This document shows, piece after piece, positions 12,001 through 24,000 of a stretch of 64,000 nucleotides of DNA; the first letter of the stretch is position 1, and each line of letters starts with the position of its first letter. Position numbers and translations under genes: made by a program. The notes beneath the pieces were generated by a model. The model was not told the origin of the DNA and searched no databases. It saw only the letters and a program-made list of their open reading frames with translations. The DNA is taken from positions 62,001 to 126,000 of the forward strand of contig JACKLK010000002.1 in the NCBI GenBank assembly GCA_024236015.1. Reading direction: 5' to 3'. This stretch comes from Rhodoferax sp. (GTDB taxonomy: Bacteria; Pseudomonadota; Gammaproteobacteria; Burkholderiales; Burkholderiaceae_C).

Positions 12001-15000
12001 CGGCCGCGCCGACGAACACCAGTTCGCCGCTGGCCGCCGGGATCTGGCGTTGCCAGATGCGGAAGTCGCCGCCGTCGGTGGCGACATACAGCGTCAGGTG
12101 CTTGAAGCCGGACAGGTTGCCGGCGTCCACGCTGTTCCAGGAGACGGCATAACTGTCGGAGCCGGCAATACGCGCGACCTCCAGCGTGGTCACGGGCGCG
12201 GCCTTGTCGATGCGTTGCTCCAGCACCAGCGTGTCTTCCGGCGCCTGGGTGTCGAACAACACACGGGCGCTGGCCTGGACGATGCCGTCGGGGCGCTTGT
12301 CCTGCGGGTACTCGATCGGGAAGGTCAGCTCGTCGGTGTTGCGCGCCTGGGCCGTGAAGGCGACGAAACCGGCGCCGTTGCCGAAGGCGTCGTTGGGCTT
12401 GAGCAGGCCGCGCGTGGTGTCCTGCAGCACCTCGCCGGTCAGCGGGTCGATGGCCTGGATCAGCCACGACACCGCGGCCGGATCCTGGTACAGGTCGACG
12501 CCGGCCGACACCCGCAACAGGAAGCCGCGCGTGGCGACGAAGTCGAACTCGCCCTGGAAGTTGGTGCGCCCGTCGGGGATGTCGATCGTGATGTCGCCGA
12601 TGCGGATGTCGCCGAGCTGGAAGCTGCGCGGATCGAGATCCGGGTCGAGCTGGGTGACCACGCGCACTTCGTTGACGTAGCGCGACGACGCACTGCTGTT
12701 CTCGAAGTTGACGGTATACGGCAGCGCCTGGTCGACCGGCAGCCAGCCCTGGGTGTCGAAGGTCTGCGGACCGGTGATGGATGCGAGCCGGCCCTGGCTG
12801 GCGGTACCGCCCAGGTACTGGCTGAAGTCCAGCGTGACGAACTCGTCGCCGCCCACCGCGGCCGGCCCGTTGATCTGGAACTCGGGCGGCAGGCCGGCGC
12901 CACGGTCCTCGAACGGCATCCACGGCACGTAGACCCGGAACGCCTCGAAGTGGGTCGGGGTGGACAGGCCCATGTCGTAGTTGATGAACTCGGGGATCGC
13001 CGGCACCGGTACCTCGCCGGTGTAGCAGTCGCTGGAGCGCTCATCCCAGTATTCGATGTCGGCCAGCCGGTTCTGCTCGTGACCGTACAAGGCGCGCAGC
13101 TGATCGAAGAAGCCGAGCAGGTCGCCGTCGGAGCGGATCTCCTGGCCGGCCGGGCCGAACAGGATGCCGGAGGCGATCACCGTCATCAGGCTGACGATGT
13201 GCTGCTGGGTGCGGATCGGCGGCGTGTCGCCTTCGGGGCGCAGCAGCTCGGCCTCTTCCAGTGCCGCCAGGTAAAGGTCGACGAAACTCTGCTCGTCGGC
13301 GGCCAGCGCCACCAGCGAGCCGGGTGCGTCGTCGGATGCGAGGATGGCCGTACGCAGGTCGCGGATCTGCTGGCTCTGGAAGGCCACGTATTCGGCGCGC
13401 GTCATCGACGTGGCCGTGGCATAGATGTGGAAGCGGAACGGGATGAAGGGCACGACACAGTCGTCGGGCACGGCCTCGTTCTGGTTGTACAGGTCCATGA
13501 ACGGCAACTGGGCCATCGCCGCGCCCAGGCCGGGTTGCAGCTCCTCGGCCTTGTCCTGCACGGCACTCCACCAGTCGTCCAGCGCATTCGGGCCGCCGTC
13601 GAGCAGTTCGTCGAGTTCCGGGAAGTAGCTGGCCATCTTGCCGCGGAACGCGTCGAAGGCCTTCTCGTGCATCTCCTTGAGGCCGGGGTAGGTCGTCAGG
13701 TTCAGGCTGAAGCCGCTGAACCCGTCGGCCGGCTGGTCGTACAGGAAGCCGCTGGTCGACAGCTGGCCGATGGTGTTGGTGATCGACTCCATCTCGACCC
13801 AGGGCACGCCGGCATTCGCCGAGCCTTCGGCGCCTTCCGGATCGCCGCGCACGTTGGTGTAGAACTCCAGGTACGGCAGGCCGTAGACGATGGGGTTGAA
13901 CAGCAGCTGCGGCACGCCGACCTCGAAATACGTGTACGGCGTATCCAGGTTGGAGATGCCTTGCAGCGCCACCGAATACAGGGCCTGGTCGCCGGCCAGG
14001 ATGACGCGCGGGCCGCCGATGCCGATCGTGACCTCGGGCTCGATTGCGCGCTCGACCAGGAAACGGTAGGGCAGGATGGCGACACTGCCGTCCGGGTTGA
14101 TGACCTTGAGGTCGTACAGGCCGTGCGGGGCCTCGGTGAAGTCGAAGCTGGCGATGATCTTGCTGCTGTCGACGACCTCCCACACCAGCGGCTCGTATTC
14201 GGCGATGCCCGGGCGCACCAGCTTGACGATGGCGTCCTCATGGAACTGCGCGCCGCGGATCGTGGTCGTCACGTGCCGGCTGTCGCCGCCGGTGTCGGTG
14301 GCCACGTCGGTGATGACCAGCGGCAGCAGTTCGGCCAGCAGCGTGATGGCGGTACCGTCGGCGGGTGCGTTGAAGTTGCGCACCAGCAGGTAGTAGGTGC
14401 CCGGTTCGGTCGATGGCACGAGCGCGCTCAGGCTGCTCGACAGCGGACCGGTGTAGGTGGCGTCGAACGCGGCCGAGGTCGGCACCTGGTCGTGGCGCAG
14501 GAAGATCTCGTTGGCGCTGGTGTTGTCGCCAGCCTGGAGCGTCACGCGCAGCGTCTGGTCCTGCGGCACGCTGATCTTGTACAGCGTCTCCTGCCCGCTC
14601 TGCAGCTGCGTGGCCAGCGGCGCACCGATCACCAGCTCGTCGACGCTGATCTCCATCGTCTGCGCCGACGCGGTGCGGTTGTTGACCTCGCGCACGCCCT
14701 CGTGCACCTGGTTGAAGATGTCGGTGCGCACGATGACCCGGTAGTGCCCGGGCGTGGCGGCCGGCATCAGGGTGTCCAGGCTCAGCGTGTATTCCTCGCC
14801 GGCCAGCAGGGTGCCGGTGAAGGCCTTGCGCCCCAGTGGCCGGTCGCCGATGTCCCAGACCGCATCCTCGGACAGGTACAGGGTGTCGGTCCAGGTGCCG
14901 CTGGCCGCCTGCTGTTCGTCTTCGGGCAGCAGGTCGGTGTTGTTCTTCACGGTCCAGGACAGGCTGATCGGCTGGCCGGCGCGCACGTCGGGCGGCACGT

Positions 15001-18000
15001 GGACCGCGGTCACGACCAGGTCGGTCGGCGGCGGCAATTCGATCACCATCGGCACGTCGCTGGCCCGGTCGTTGTTGCGCTCGTTGGCCTCGTACACGCT
15101 GCCCGAGGCGCTGTAACGCGTCGGGTCGGACACGACGAAGACGTAATAGGCTTCGGTCGGCAGGTCGGTCGGCACCTTGTAGCTCCGCGTGACGTCGTAG
15201 CTCTCGCCGGACGCCAGGCCGCCGTCATGCGTGATGCTGCCGATGAAGCGGTCGGCCCGGGTGTCGAGGAAGGCGTCGCGCGAGAGATAGACCAGGTCGT
15301 CCCACCTGGCTTCCTGGATCGGGGTGTCGCCGCCCAGGTTGCTGACCGTATAGCTGATCGTGAAGTCCTGGCCGCGCACGGCGCGTTCGCTGGCGTCCAG
15401 GGCGGTGACCTGCAGGTCCGGCGGTACGTACGGCACGATCGTGATCGCCTTGACCGTGATGTTGTTGCCTTCGCCCTGGAACTCGCGCACCAGTCCGTTG
15501 CCGTTGGTGTTCGGGTCGAGTCCGCGCAGGCGCGGCGAGATCGCGCTGGTCGGGGCGTTCCAGGTCGACGTGATGCCCGAATCGGTGAACGCCAGCAGCT
15601 GGTATTCGCCGCTCAGGTCGTAGGGCAGATTGACGTCGACCGTGGCGGTATAGGACTCGCCGGGCCTGAGCTTGCCGTCCTCGCGGCCGTATTTCGCCAG
15701 GATGGCGTCGTAGGCCGCCTTCGACGCGACCTGGGCGTCCAGGCTGTCGAGCGAGGCGTCGTGCGAGAGGTAGATGCGGTCGGTCCACGACGACTCGCGG
15801 GTCTCGCGGTTGCCGACATTGGTCACGGTGAAGGTGACGGCGATGGTCGAACCGGCGGCGGCCGAGTCGGGCACGACCAGGTCGGTCACCTGCAGGTCGG
15901 GCTCGCGGTAGACGATGGGCAAGGCTTTCTGGAAGCCGTTGTTGAGCGCGTATTCGTAGGCGTTCTTGTAGTAGCGCTCGTCCGTGTTGCCGACGCTGAA
16001 GGTTCCGTCGCCCTGCTCGACCGGCCACGGCTGCGTGCCGGGAATGCCGCGGCCCGAGACATTGGTGAACAGGTACAGGAAATAGTCGCCGCCGATGCCG
16101 GCCGGCAGCTCGACCTCGACGTCGCGGGTGATGCTCTGGTGCGCGCCCAGCGGCTGGACGTTGCTGTGCACCACGGTCTTGAGCAGCGTGACCCGGTTCG
16201 CCTGCGGAATCCATTCGGGATCCTTGGACAGGTAGATCCGGTCGGTCCAGTAGCCGGTGCGGTCCCAGATCGGCTGGTCGCTGTCGTTGAGCACGGTGTA
16301 GCGGATCGTCGTCTTCTCGCCCGAGAACACGGAGGCGGCCGGCGTGACGTCGGTGATCACCAGGTCGGGGATGCGGTCGCGCACCTCGGTGGCGGTGCTG
16401 GCGCGGTGGTTGCCGGTGTCCAGGTCATTGCTCGGCCCGTCGCTGACCACGTGCAGGTACATGCCCTTGGCCGAGGGCTCGAGCACGATGGTCTGGGTGT
16501 TGGTGTAGGACGCGCCGGAGGCCAGCGGTCCCGGCGCATGGAAGCTGCCCAGGCTGAACTGGTGCGCACCGACCGCGCCGTACAGCGGGTTGTCGCTGAG
16601 GTAGATCCGGTCGCTCCAGCCGCCGTTGGTGCCGCCGGGGCCCTGGTTGGTGACCGTCCACGAGAAGGTGAAGGATTCGCCGGCCCACGCGAAGGTATCC
16701 GCCGCAACGCTGTCGACCACGATGTCGGGCCGCGGGGCCACGGCCGGCGGCGTGCCGATCAGCTTGATGTGGGGCGAGCCGATCAGGTCGCCGCCGCCCG
16801 CCTTGTAGTTGTTGTTGTTGAACTCGTTGGGGTCGTCCGGATTGACGTTGATCGCCAGCGTGTCTTCGAGCACCTGGGCATAGGGGTCGACCCAGGGCGT
16901 GATGTAGTACTCGCCGGAGACCAGGGTGTCGGGCAGGTTGACCGTCATGATGCGGTCGTAGCCCTGGCCGACGACCAGCGCGCCGCCGTTGTAGGTGAAC
17001 GAGCTCAGCAGGATGTCGCCCTGCCCCGGATGGGGCCGGTTCTTGTCCTTGGTCAGCCAGATCTGCTCGGTCCAGCTGCCGATGTCGGTCGGTCCGCTGC
17101 CGCGGTTGGTCACCGTGTAGCGCACCTCGACCTGGTTGCCCTCGAAGGCCTGGGCCGGTGTCTTGACGTCGTGCACGACGAGGTCGGCGAAGGGCCAGGG
17201 ATTGACGTAGAGTTCGTGCAGCCGGATGTTGTTGCCGTCGTTCGGCCATTCGTCGACGGCATTGCCGTGGTCGGCCGACACGATCAGGTAGACCGTGCCG
17301 CGGAAGCGCTCGGGGATCTTGAACGTGCTCGACAGGCTGCGGTATTGCTCGCCGGTGTCGAGCGCGGCGCCGTTGGACAGCGTGCTGACCAGGATGTCGT
17401 CGCCGGTGATCTTGTTGTCCAGCGACAGGTAGACCCGGTCGGTCCAGTTCGGCACGTTGGTCGGCACCGGTCCCTGGTTGATGACGACGAATTCGATCGA
17501 CGCGGTGCCGCCGGCGTCGACGACGGCCGGGCCGATGATGTCGGCCACCTGCAGGTCCGGTCGCGGCAGCACCGACACCGAGATCTGCGTGTCGTCCAGC
17601 GACTGGTTGTTGTTTTCCTGGTCGTGTTCGTAGACCTTGTTGCCGCTGTCGGTGACGACCAGGATCTCGTAGTGGTCGCTGGTGTGGACCGGCAACACCA
17701 CCTGCTCGCGCCGGCTGTACGACATGCCCGCCTGCAGCGGTCCCTGGTAGCTGTAGCTGCCGATCGCGGTGCCGGCACCGGTCTCGCCGGCCTTGCGCAG
17801 GTAGATGGTGTCGGTCCAGGTGCCTTCGGCGTCGCCCTGGCCCTGGTTGAGCACGGTCCAGGACACGTCGATGGCCGAACCTTCGGGCGCCACCTGCGGC
17901 GACACGATGCCGGTGACGACCAGGTCGGGTGCCGGTGACAACGCGACCTGGAACGGGTCGGAGATGCGCTGGTTGTTCGTCGTGTAGACGAACTCGAACG

Positions 18001-21000
18001 GACCGCTGGTCTCGACCATGGCATACCAGGTGCCGGAGATGCCGTTGGGCAGCACGATGGTGCCGGTGCGGGTGTAGTCGCCGTTCGGTGCCAGGAAGCC
18101 GATGTGGTTGAAATACCCCATGAACTGCCGGCCGCTGCCGTCGGCGTTGGGCGACAGGTAGACCCGGTCGCTCCAGCTGTCGATGTCGGTCAGGCCGATG
18201 CCCTGGTTGCGCACCACCCAGGTGATCTCCAGCGGCCGGCCGCTGTGCGCACCGTCGGCCGGTGTCACGCTGTCGATGACCAGGTCCGCGTACGGGATCT
18301 TCATCACGTCGAACACATGCTCGGGCGATGCCGTGTTGTTGGCCTCCTGGCCGTTCTCGAACACCTGGCCGTCGGCGTCGGCGCGCACGAACAAGGTGTA
18401 GCGGCCCTCGAAGGCCGCCGGCAGGTAGAAGGTCTCGGTGCGGGTATAGCTGGCGCTTTCGGCCAGCGCGCCGTCGTGGGCGAATCGCGCTAGCACGATG
18501 TCGTCGCCGTTGCCGGCGATCGCGTCGCGCGAGGCGACGATGGCATCGGTCCAGCTGTGCGTGACACCGGCGCCATTGCCGACGTTGGTGACGGTCCAGC
18601 TGACGGTGATGCGCGCCGGGTCGTCGATCGTGATCTCGGGCGCGACCACGGCGCTGGTGGCCAGGTCCGCGTACGGCGCGAGGTCGACCGACAACGGCGC
18701 GGCCGCCGTGTTGTTGCCTTCGAAGAACAGTTCGGCGATGTCGGACGCGGCATCGGAGACCACGATGACCTGGTAGTCGCCGGTGGCGTCGATCGGCAAT
18801 ACGAAGCTGCCGGTCTCGGTGTACATCGCGCCGACGTCCAGCGTGCGGCTCACGCTGCGCTCGAGCAGCAACACGTCGCCGCTGCCGACCACGCCGTCGC
18901 GCGACAGATAGACCCGGTCCGTCCAGCTGCCGGCGACCGGGCTGCTGCCGGCATTGCTGACGTCCCAGGCCAGTTGCACGGTGTTGCCGGAGACGGCACT
19001 GGCATCGACACGCACGGCGTCGGCGCGCAGGTCCGGATGCACGATCCGCAGTTCGTCCGTGCCCAGGCCCTGGTTGTTGTCCTCGTGCGGCACCTCGTAG
19101 ACCTGGTTCGCCGCGTCGGTCACCACCAGCACCCGGTAGCTGTCGTCGGCCACGCTGGGCAGCGTGATCGCGACCGAGGCATCGTAGGAGGCGCCGGCGG
19201 CCAGGTTGCGGCCGGTGGTCAGGGTTCCGACCAGGATGGCACCGGTCAGCGAGCCGCTTTTCGTCAGGTAGATGCGGTCCGTCCAGGTGCCGGCGGCGCG
19301 CGCGTCGCCGGCATTGGTCACGGTCCAGGACACGATGCGCGCGTCGCCGGCGACGCCGCCGGCCGGCGTGATGACGGCGCTGACCTGCAGGTCGGCCACC
19401 GGTGCCGGACTCAGCGCCACGACGGCGCTGGCGCCGGTGTTGTTGTGGTCCAGCGTGGCCTCGAAGACCGCGTTCTGCGCGTCCGCATGCACCAGGAAAT
19501 AGTAGTCGCCGGTGATGTTGTTGGGCGCGAAGATGTTGGCCGACAAGGTGTAGCTTGCCCCTTGGGCCACCGCGCCGGTGCGTGTGGCCTCGGCCAGCTT
19601 GGTGTCGCCGGCGTCGAGCACGGTGTCGCTGGACAGGTAGACGTAGTCCTTCCACTGGCCCGCGTCGGTCGTGGCGTCGCCGGCATTGCGCACCCGCCAG
19701 GCCAGCGTGATGAGCTCGCCGCCGTTGGCGCTGGCGGGTGCGTCGACGACGTCCACGCGCAGGTCGGCGCGCGGTGCGGCGATGGTGATGGTCTCGGGCG
19801 CGGCCGTGTTGTCGGCGCGGGTGTCGGGTTCGAGCACCTGCTGCTGTGCGTCGGCGACGACCGACAGGTGGAACTCGCCGTCCAGGTACAGCGGCAAGGT
19901 GACGTCGGCGCCGGCCGTGTACTGGGCACCGACGGCCAGCGCGCCGCTGCGCGCAATGTCGGCCAGTACCACGTCGTCGGCGTCTCCGATGGTGGTATTG
20001 GTCGACAGCACCAGGCGGTCGATCCAGCCGTCCGCGGTCGGCACGCCGCCCTGGTTCAAGACCGTCCAGTCCAGCCGGATGGTGTCGCCGCCACGCCCGG
20101 TCAGCGGGCCCGAGAACTGGCTGACCACCAGGTCGGCATACAGGTTCTCGGCCGCGTCGAAGCTGATGCTGGCGCTGTTGTTGTTCTCTCCGCTGGCGCC
20201 CAGGTCGGTGAATTCGGCCAGCTGGCCCTGGCCGCCGGTGTTCTGGTCGGCGAACAGCTGGACCCGGATCGATCCGGTGCCCCGCAGCCCGTCGGGCAGC
20301 TGGAAGCTGTGGGATCGCGCCAGGCTGGCGTTCGGCGCCAGCGCCGCGTTGCCGGCCAGCGCGATGTCGTACGGCAGCGCGATGTCCAGCAGTGTCTCGC
20401 CGGTGTCCATGTTGGTGACCACCAGCCGGTCGTTCCAGCTCGCCGGTGTCGCGGACAGGCCCAGGTTGACGTCGTTCCACGATACCCTGACCATGCCGCC
20501 GGCCCGGGCCTGCGTGGCACCGCCACCGGGCTGCACGCGCAGGTTCTGCACCACCAGGTCCGGCGCCGACGTGGCGGTGATGCGCGCGGTGTTGTTGCTC
20601 TCGGCGGTGTCCTGTGCGTTGCTCTCGAAGATCTCGGTCGCGCTGTCGGTGCCGATGACGAACTCGAACCGGCCCGCGCCCGACAGGCCGCCCGGCCAGG
20701 TGAAGTCGAAGCTGCGGGTGCGGCTGTCGCCGACGTCCAGCGTCTCGCCGGCGGACGGGAGGTAGCGCAGCGTGGTGGACAACACGGTGGCGCCGGTCGA
20801 GAGGTTGCGCACCAGGATGCTGTCGGTCCATGCGCCATCGACCGGTGCCGTGCCGGTGTTGTGGACGCGCCATTGCAGCGTCACGGTGGATCCCGCGACC
20901 CAGCCCGCGCCGGGGTCGACCGTGAGGTTGTCGACCTGCAGGTCCGGGTACGGCGTGAGTTCGGACACCCGGGCCAGCGCCGTGCTGTTGTTGAGCTCGG

Positions 21001-24000
21001 CCACGCCGGGTTCGGCCACGGTGTTGGTCACGTCGGTGCCGATCTCGAAGCGCAGGTTGCCCGCGCCCCGGTTGCCCGCCGGCAGCGTGACCAGGGCCTG
21101 GCGTGCGCGGGTCTCGCCCGGCAGCAGCGGCGCGTTGGCGCCGGCGCCGAGGTCGTCGTAGTCGACCAGCAGGTTGACGATCAGCTCGTTGCTGCGGTCC
21201 AGGTTGCGCACCAGCACCCGGTCCAGCCACGGCGCTTGCGCCGGTTCGCTGCCGTCGTTGCGCACCACCCAGTTCAGCTGCACCTGGCCACCGGCGGCCA
21301 GCGTGCCGCCGACCGGCGTGACGACGAGGTCGTCGACGACCAGGTCCGGGCCGGGCACGGTGCCCAGTCCGGAGATGATGATCTTCTCGGACACCGGCGA
21401 CGGCGACACGTTGAAGGTATAGGCGTTCAGGCCTTGCCCCGCGTTGTAGCGGCCCTCCACCAGCAGCGTGTAGACACCGGCATAGGCCAGGGTCGTGACG
21501 TCGACGTCGCCGTTGGTGGCGTCGTACATGTGGGTCGGGCCCCACACGGTGCGGCCGAACGGGTCGAGCAGCCGCCAGTAGGTCCAGTAGTTCTCGACCG
21601 CGGTGCGATCGAAGAAGAAACGGTCGCCGGCTTGCGCGTCGAACTGGTAGGCATGGGTCTGCACCGCCGGATTCAGTGTGCCGCTGATCGGCGTGCCGGT
21701 GTCGATCGGCGTGGCGCCGGCCAGGTCGAGCAGCCGGAACGCATAGGGGCCGGTGGTGTCGTTGTCGCCATGCAGCACCAGCGTGTAGTCGCCCGGTATC
21801 AGGTCGAGGATGAACAGGTTGTCGCTCGCGTCGCTGTCGCGCAGCGGCTGGTTCGACACCAGCGTGCCTTGCGGCCCGGACAAGGCCCAGCGCAGGTAGT
21901 AGTCGGCGCTCTGGCTGTCGAAATAGACCCGTTTCGTCTCGGTCAGCGTGAAGTGGTAGATGTCGCGTTGCCCGGCGTGGTCGACGGCACCGCTGGTGCG
22001 GGTGTTCAGCTCCAGGCTCAGCTGCTCGTCGACCACCGGCTGCACCCGGAAGCTGACGTCGACGCTGCCGCTGGTGTAGTAGCGGCCTTCGACCAGCAGG
22101 GTGTAGCGGCCGCTCTGGGCCAGCGTGCGTGTGCCGATCTGGTAGTCGTGGTCGAAGTAGGTCGGGCCCCAGACCGGCTGTCCGTGCGGGTCGAGCAGCC
22201 GCCAGTAGACGTCGCCGCCGCTGCGCGCGAGGCGGTCGAACCAGAATCGTTCGCCGGCCACGGCGTCGAAATGGTAGACCAGCGTCTGGTTGGCCGGGTT
22301 CAGCGTGCCGTCGACCTGCTCACCCGGCACGATGTCCGTGCCCTGGCCCAGGTCCAGCAGCCGGAAGCTGAACGCGCCGTTGAACTCGTTTTCGCCGATG
22401 AACCGCAGCTGGTAGTCGCCGGCGGCCAGGTCGTAGATGCTGGTGCCGTCATAGGAGTCGGACGCGCGCAGCCGCTGGTTCGAGGCCACGCTGCCGCGTG
22501 GGCCTTCCAGGCTCCACAACACGTAGTAGGTCTGGTTGTCGGTGCTCAGCGTGTCCAGGTAGACCTGCGTGGCCTGGTCCAGTGTGAAGGTATAGACCTG
22601 CGCCGCCGCCGTGTGCGGCAGGTTGGCCTCGATCGTCGTGTCCAGTGCCAGCGTGTGCGTCTGCTGCTCGATCCGGTCGACGCGGAAATCGTAGTTGCCG
22701 GTACCGGTGGCGCTGGTGCGCCCCTCCATCATCAGCGTGTAGCTGCCGTCGAAGGCGAGCGTGAACAGGCCGGCGTCGGCGTTGAAGTCGTTGCTGCCGA
22801 AGACCACGCGTCCGAACGGGTCGATCAGCCGCCAGTAGGTGTTGCCGCCGCTCTCGCCGATGCGGTCGAAGTAGTACTGCTCGCCGGCAAGGGCCTGGAA
22901 CTGGTAGAGATCGGTCTCGTTGGCCGGGTTCAGGCTGCCGCTGACGACGTCGCCGAGCGGCAGTTCGGCTGCCGTGGCCAGGTCGAGCAGCCTGAACTGG
23001 TAGTCGGCGGCGACGCCGTGTACGGTCAGGACATAGTCGCCCTGTACCAGGTCGAACACCGACAGGTTGTCGACGCTGTCGCTGGACGTGAAGCTGCGGC
23101 CCGACACCACGGTGCCGCGCGGCCCGGTCAGCGTCCAGCGCAGGTTGCCATTGTGGGTCTGGGCATCGAAATAGACCCGGGTGGTGGCGCCCAGCGTGAA
23201 GCCATAACGGTCCACCTCGGTGCTGCTGCCCAGCGTGCCGGGTTGCGCCGCGCCGTCGAGCGCCAGCGTCGGCAACACCTCGGCGGTGCCGGGGCTGGTC
23301 TCGATGCGGACCGCATCGATGTCCTGGCTGGCGCGTTGTCCGCTGTTGGACGCGCCGAACGCGAGCCGGCTCTCCTTGAGTTCCAGGCCGCTGACGAAGA
23401 AGTCGTCGATGGGTGTGAGCACGACACCCGCGGCGGACGCCAGGCGCACCGTGACACTGACGCCGGCCAGGCCGCCGTTGTCGGCGGCGGAGACGCGGGT
23501 CAGCGTGATGTCGACGTCGTGGAACTGGCCATCGGCCAGGTCCAGGCTGGCGGCGTCGATCGCGAAGTCGGCCAGCTTGCTGCCGTTGAAATGCACCGAC
23601 AGGTGGTTGTTGCTGACCTCGCCGTTGCTGGTGGTGTCGAATCCGATGCCCAGGCTGCCCGCCAGGTTGGGTTCCTGCGCGAATGCCGGCGGCAGGCCCG
23701 AGCTGCCCCAGGTGTCGGCGTCGAGCAGCGCGACGCCGAAACCGTCTCCACGGCCATTCTCGGGCGTGATGCGGAAACGGAAGCCGACGTCGACGCTGTC
23801 GTAATGACCGGCCGCATTGCTGTTGAAGCCGGCGATGTTGTTGCTCGTGCTGTTGTCGCCGGAGACCAGGCGCAGGAACTGGTTGTGCGTGGTCTCGCCG
23901 GCCGGCGTGCGGTAGTGCACCAGGCCGATGGCGTCCAGGTCGAAACCATTGCTGCCGCCGGGCCCGACGCTGCTGGTGCCGATCAGCCGGATATACCGTG

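Noticed and set aside
10158..21545. Long minus-strand frames of 921 and 1,706 codons in a second frame
   Set aside because: They are rich in Arg, Gly and Ala with no motif, and overlap the giant gene's own frame. They reflect GC-rich third-position bias.
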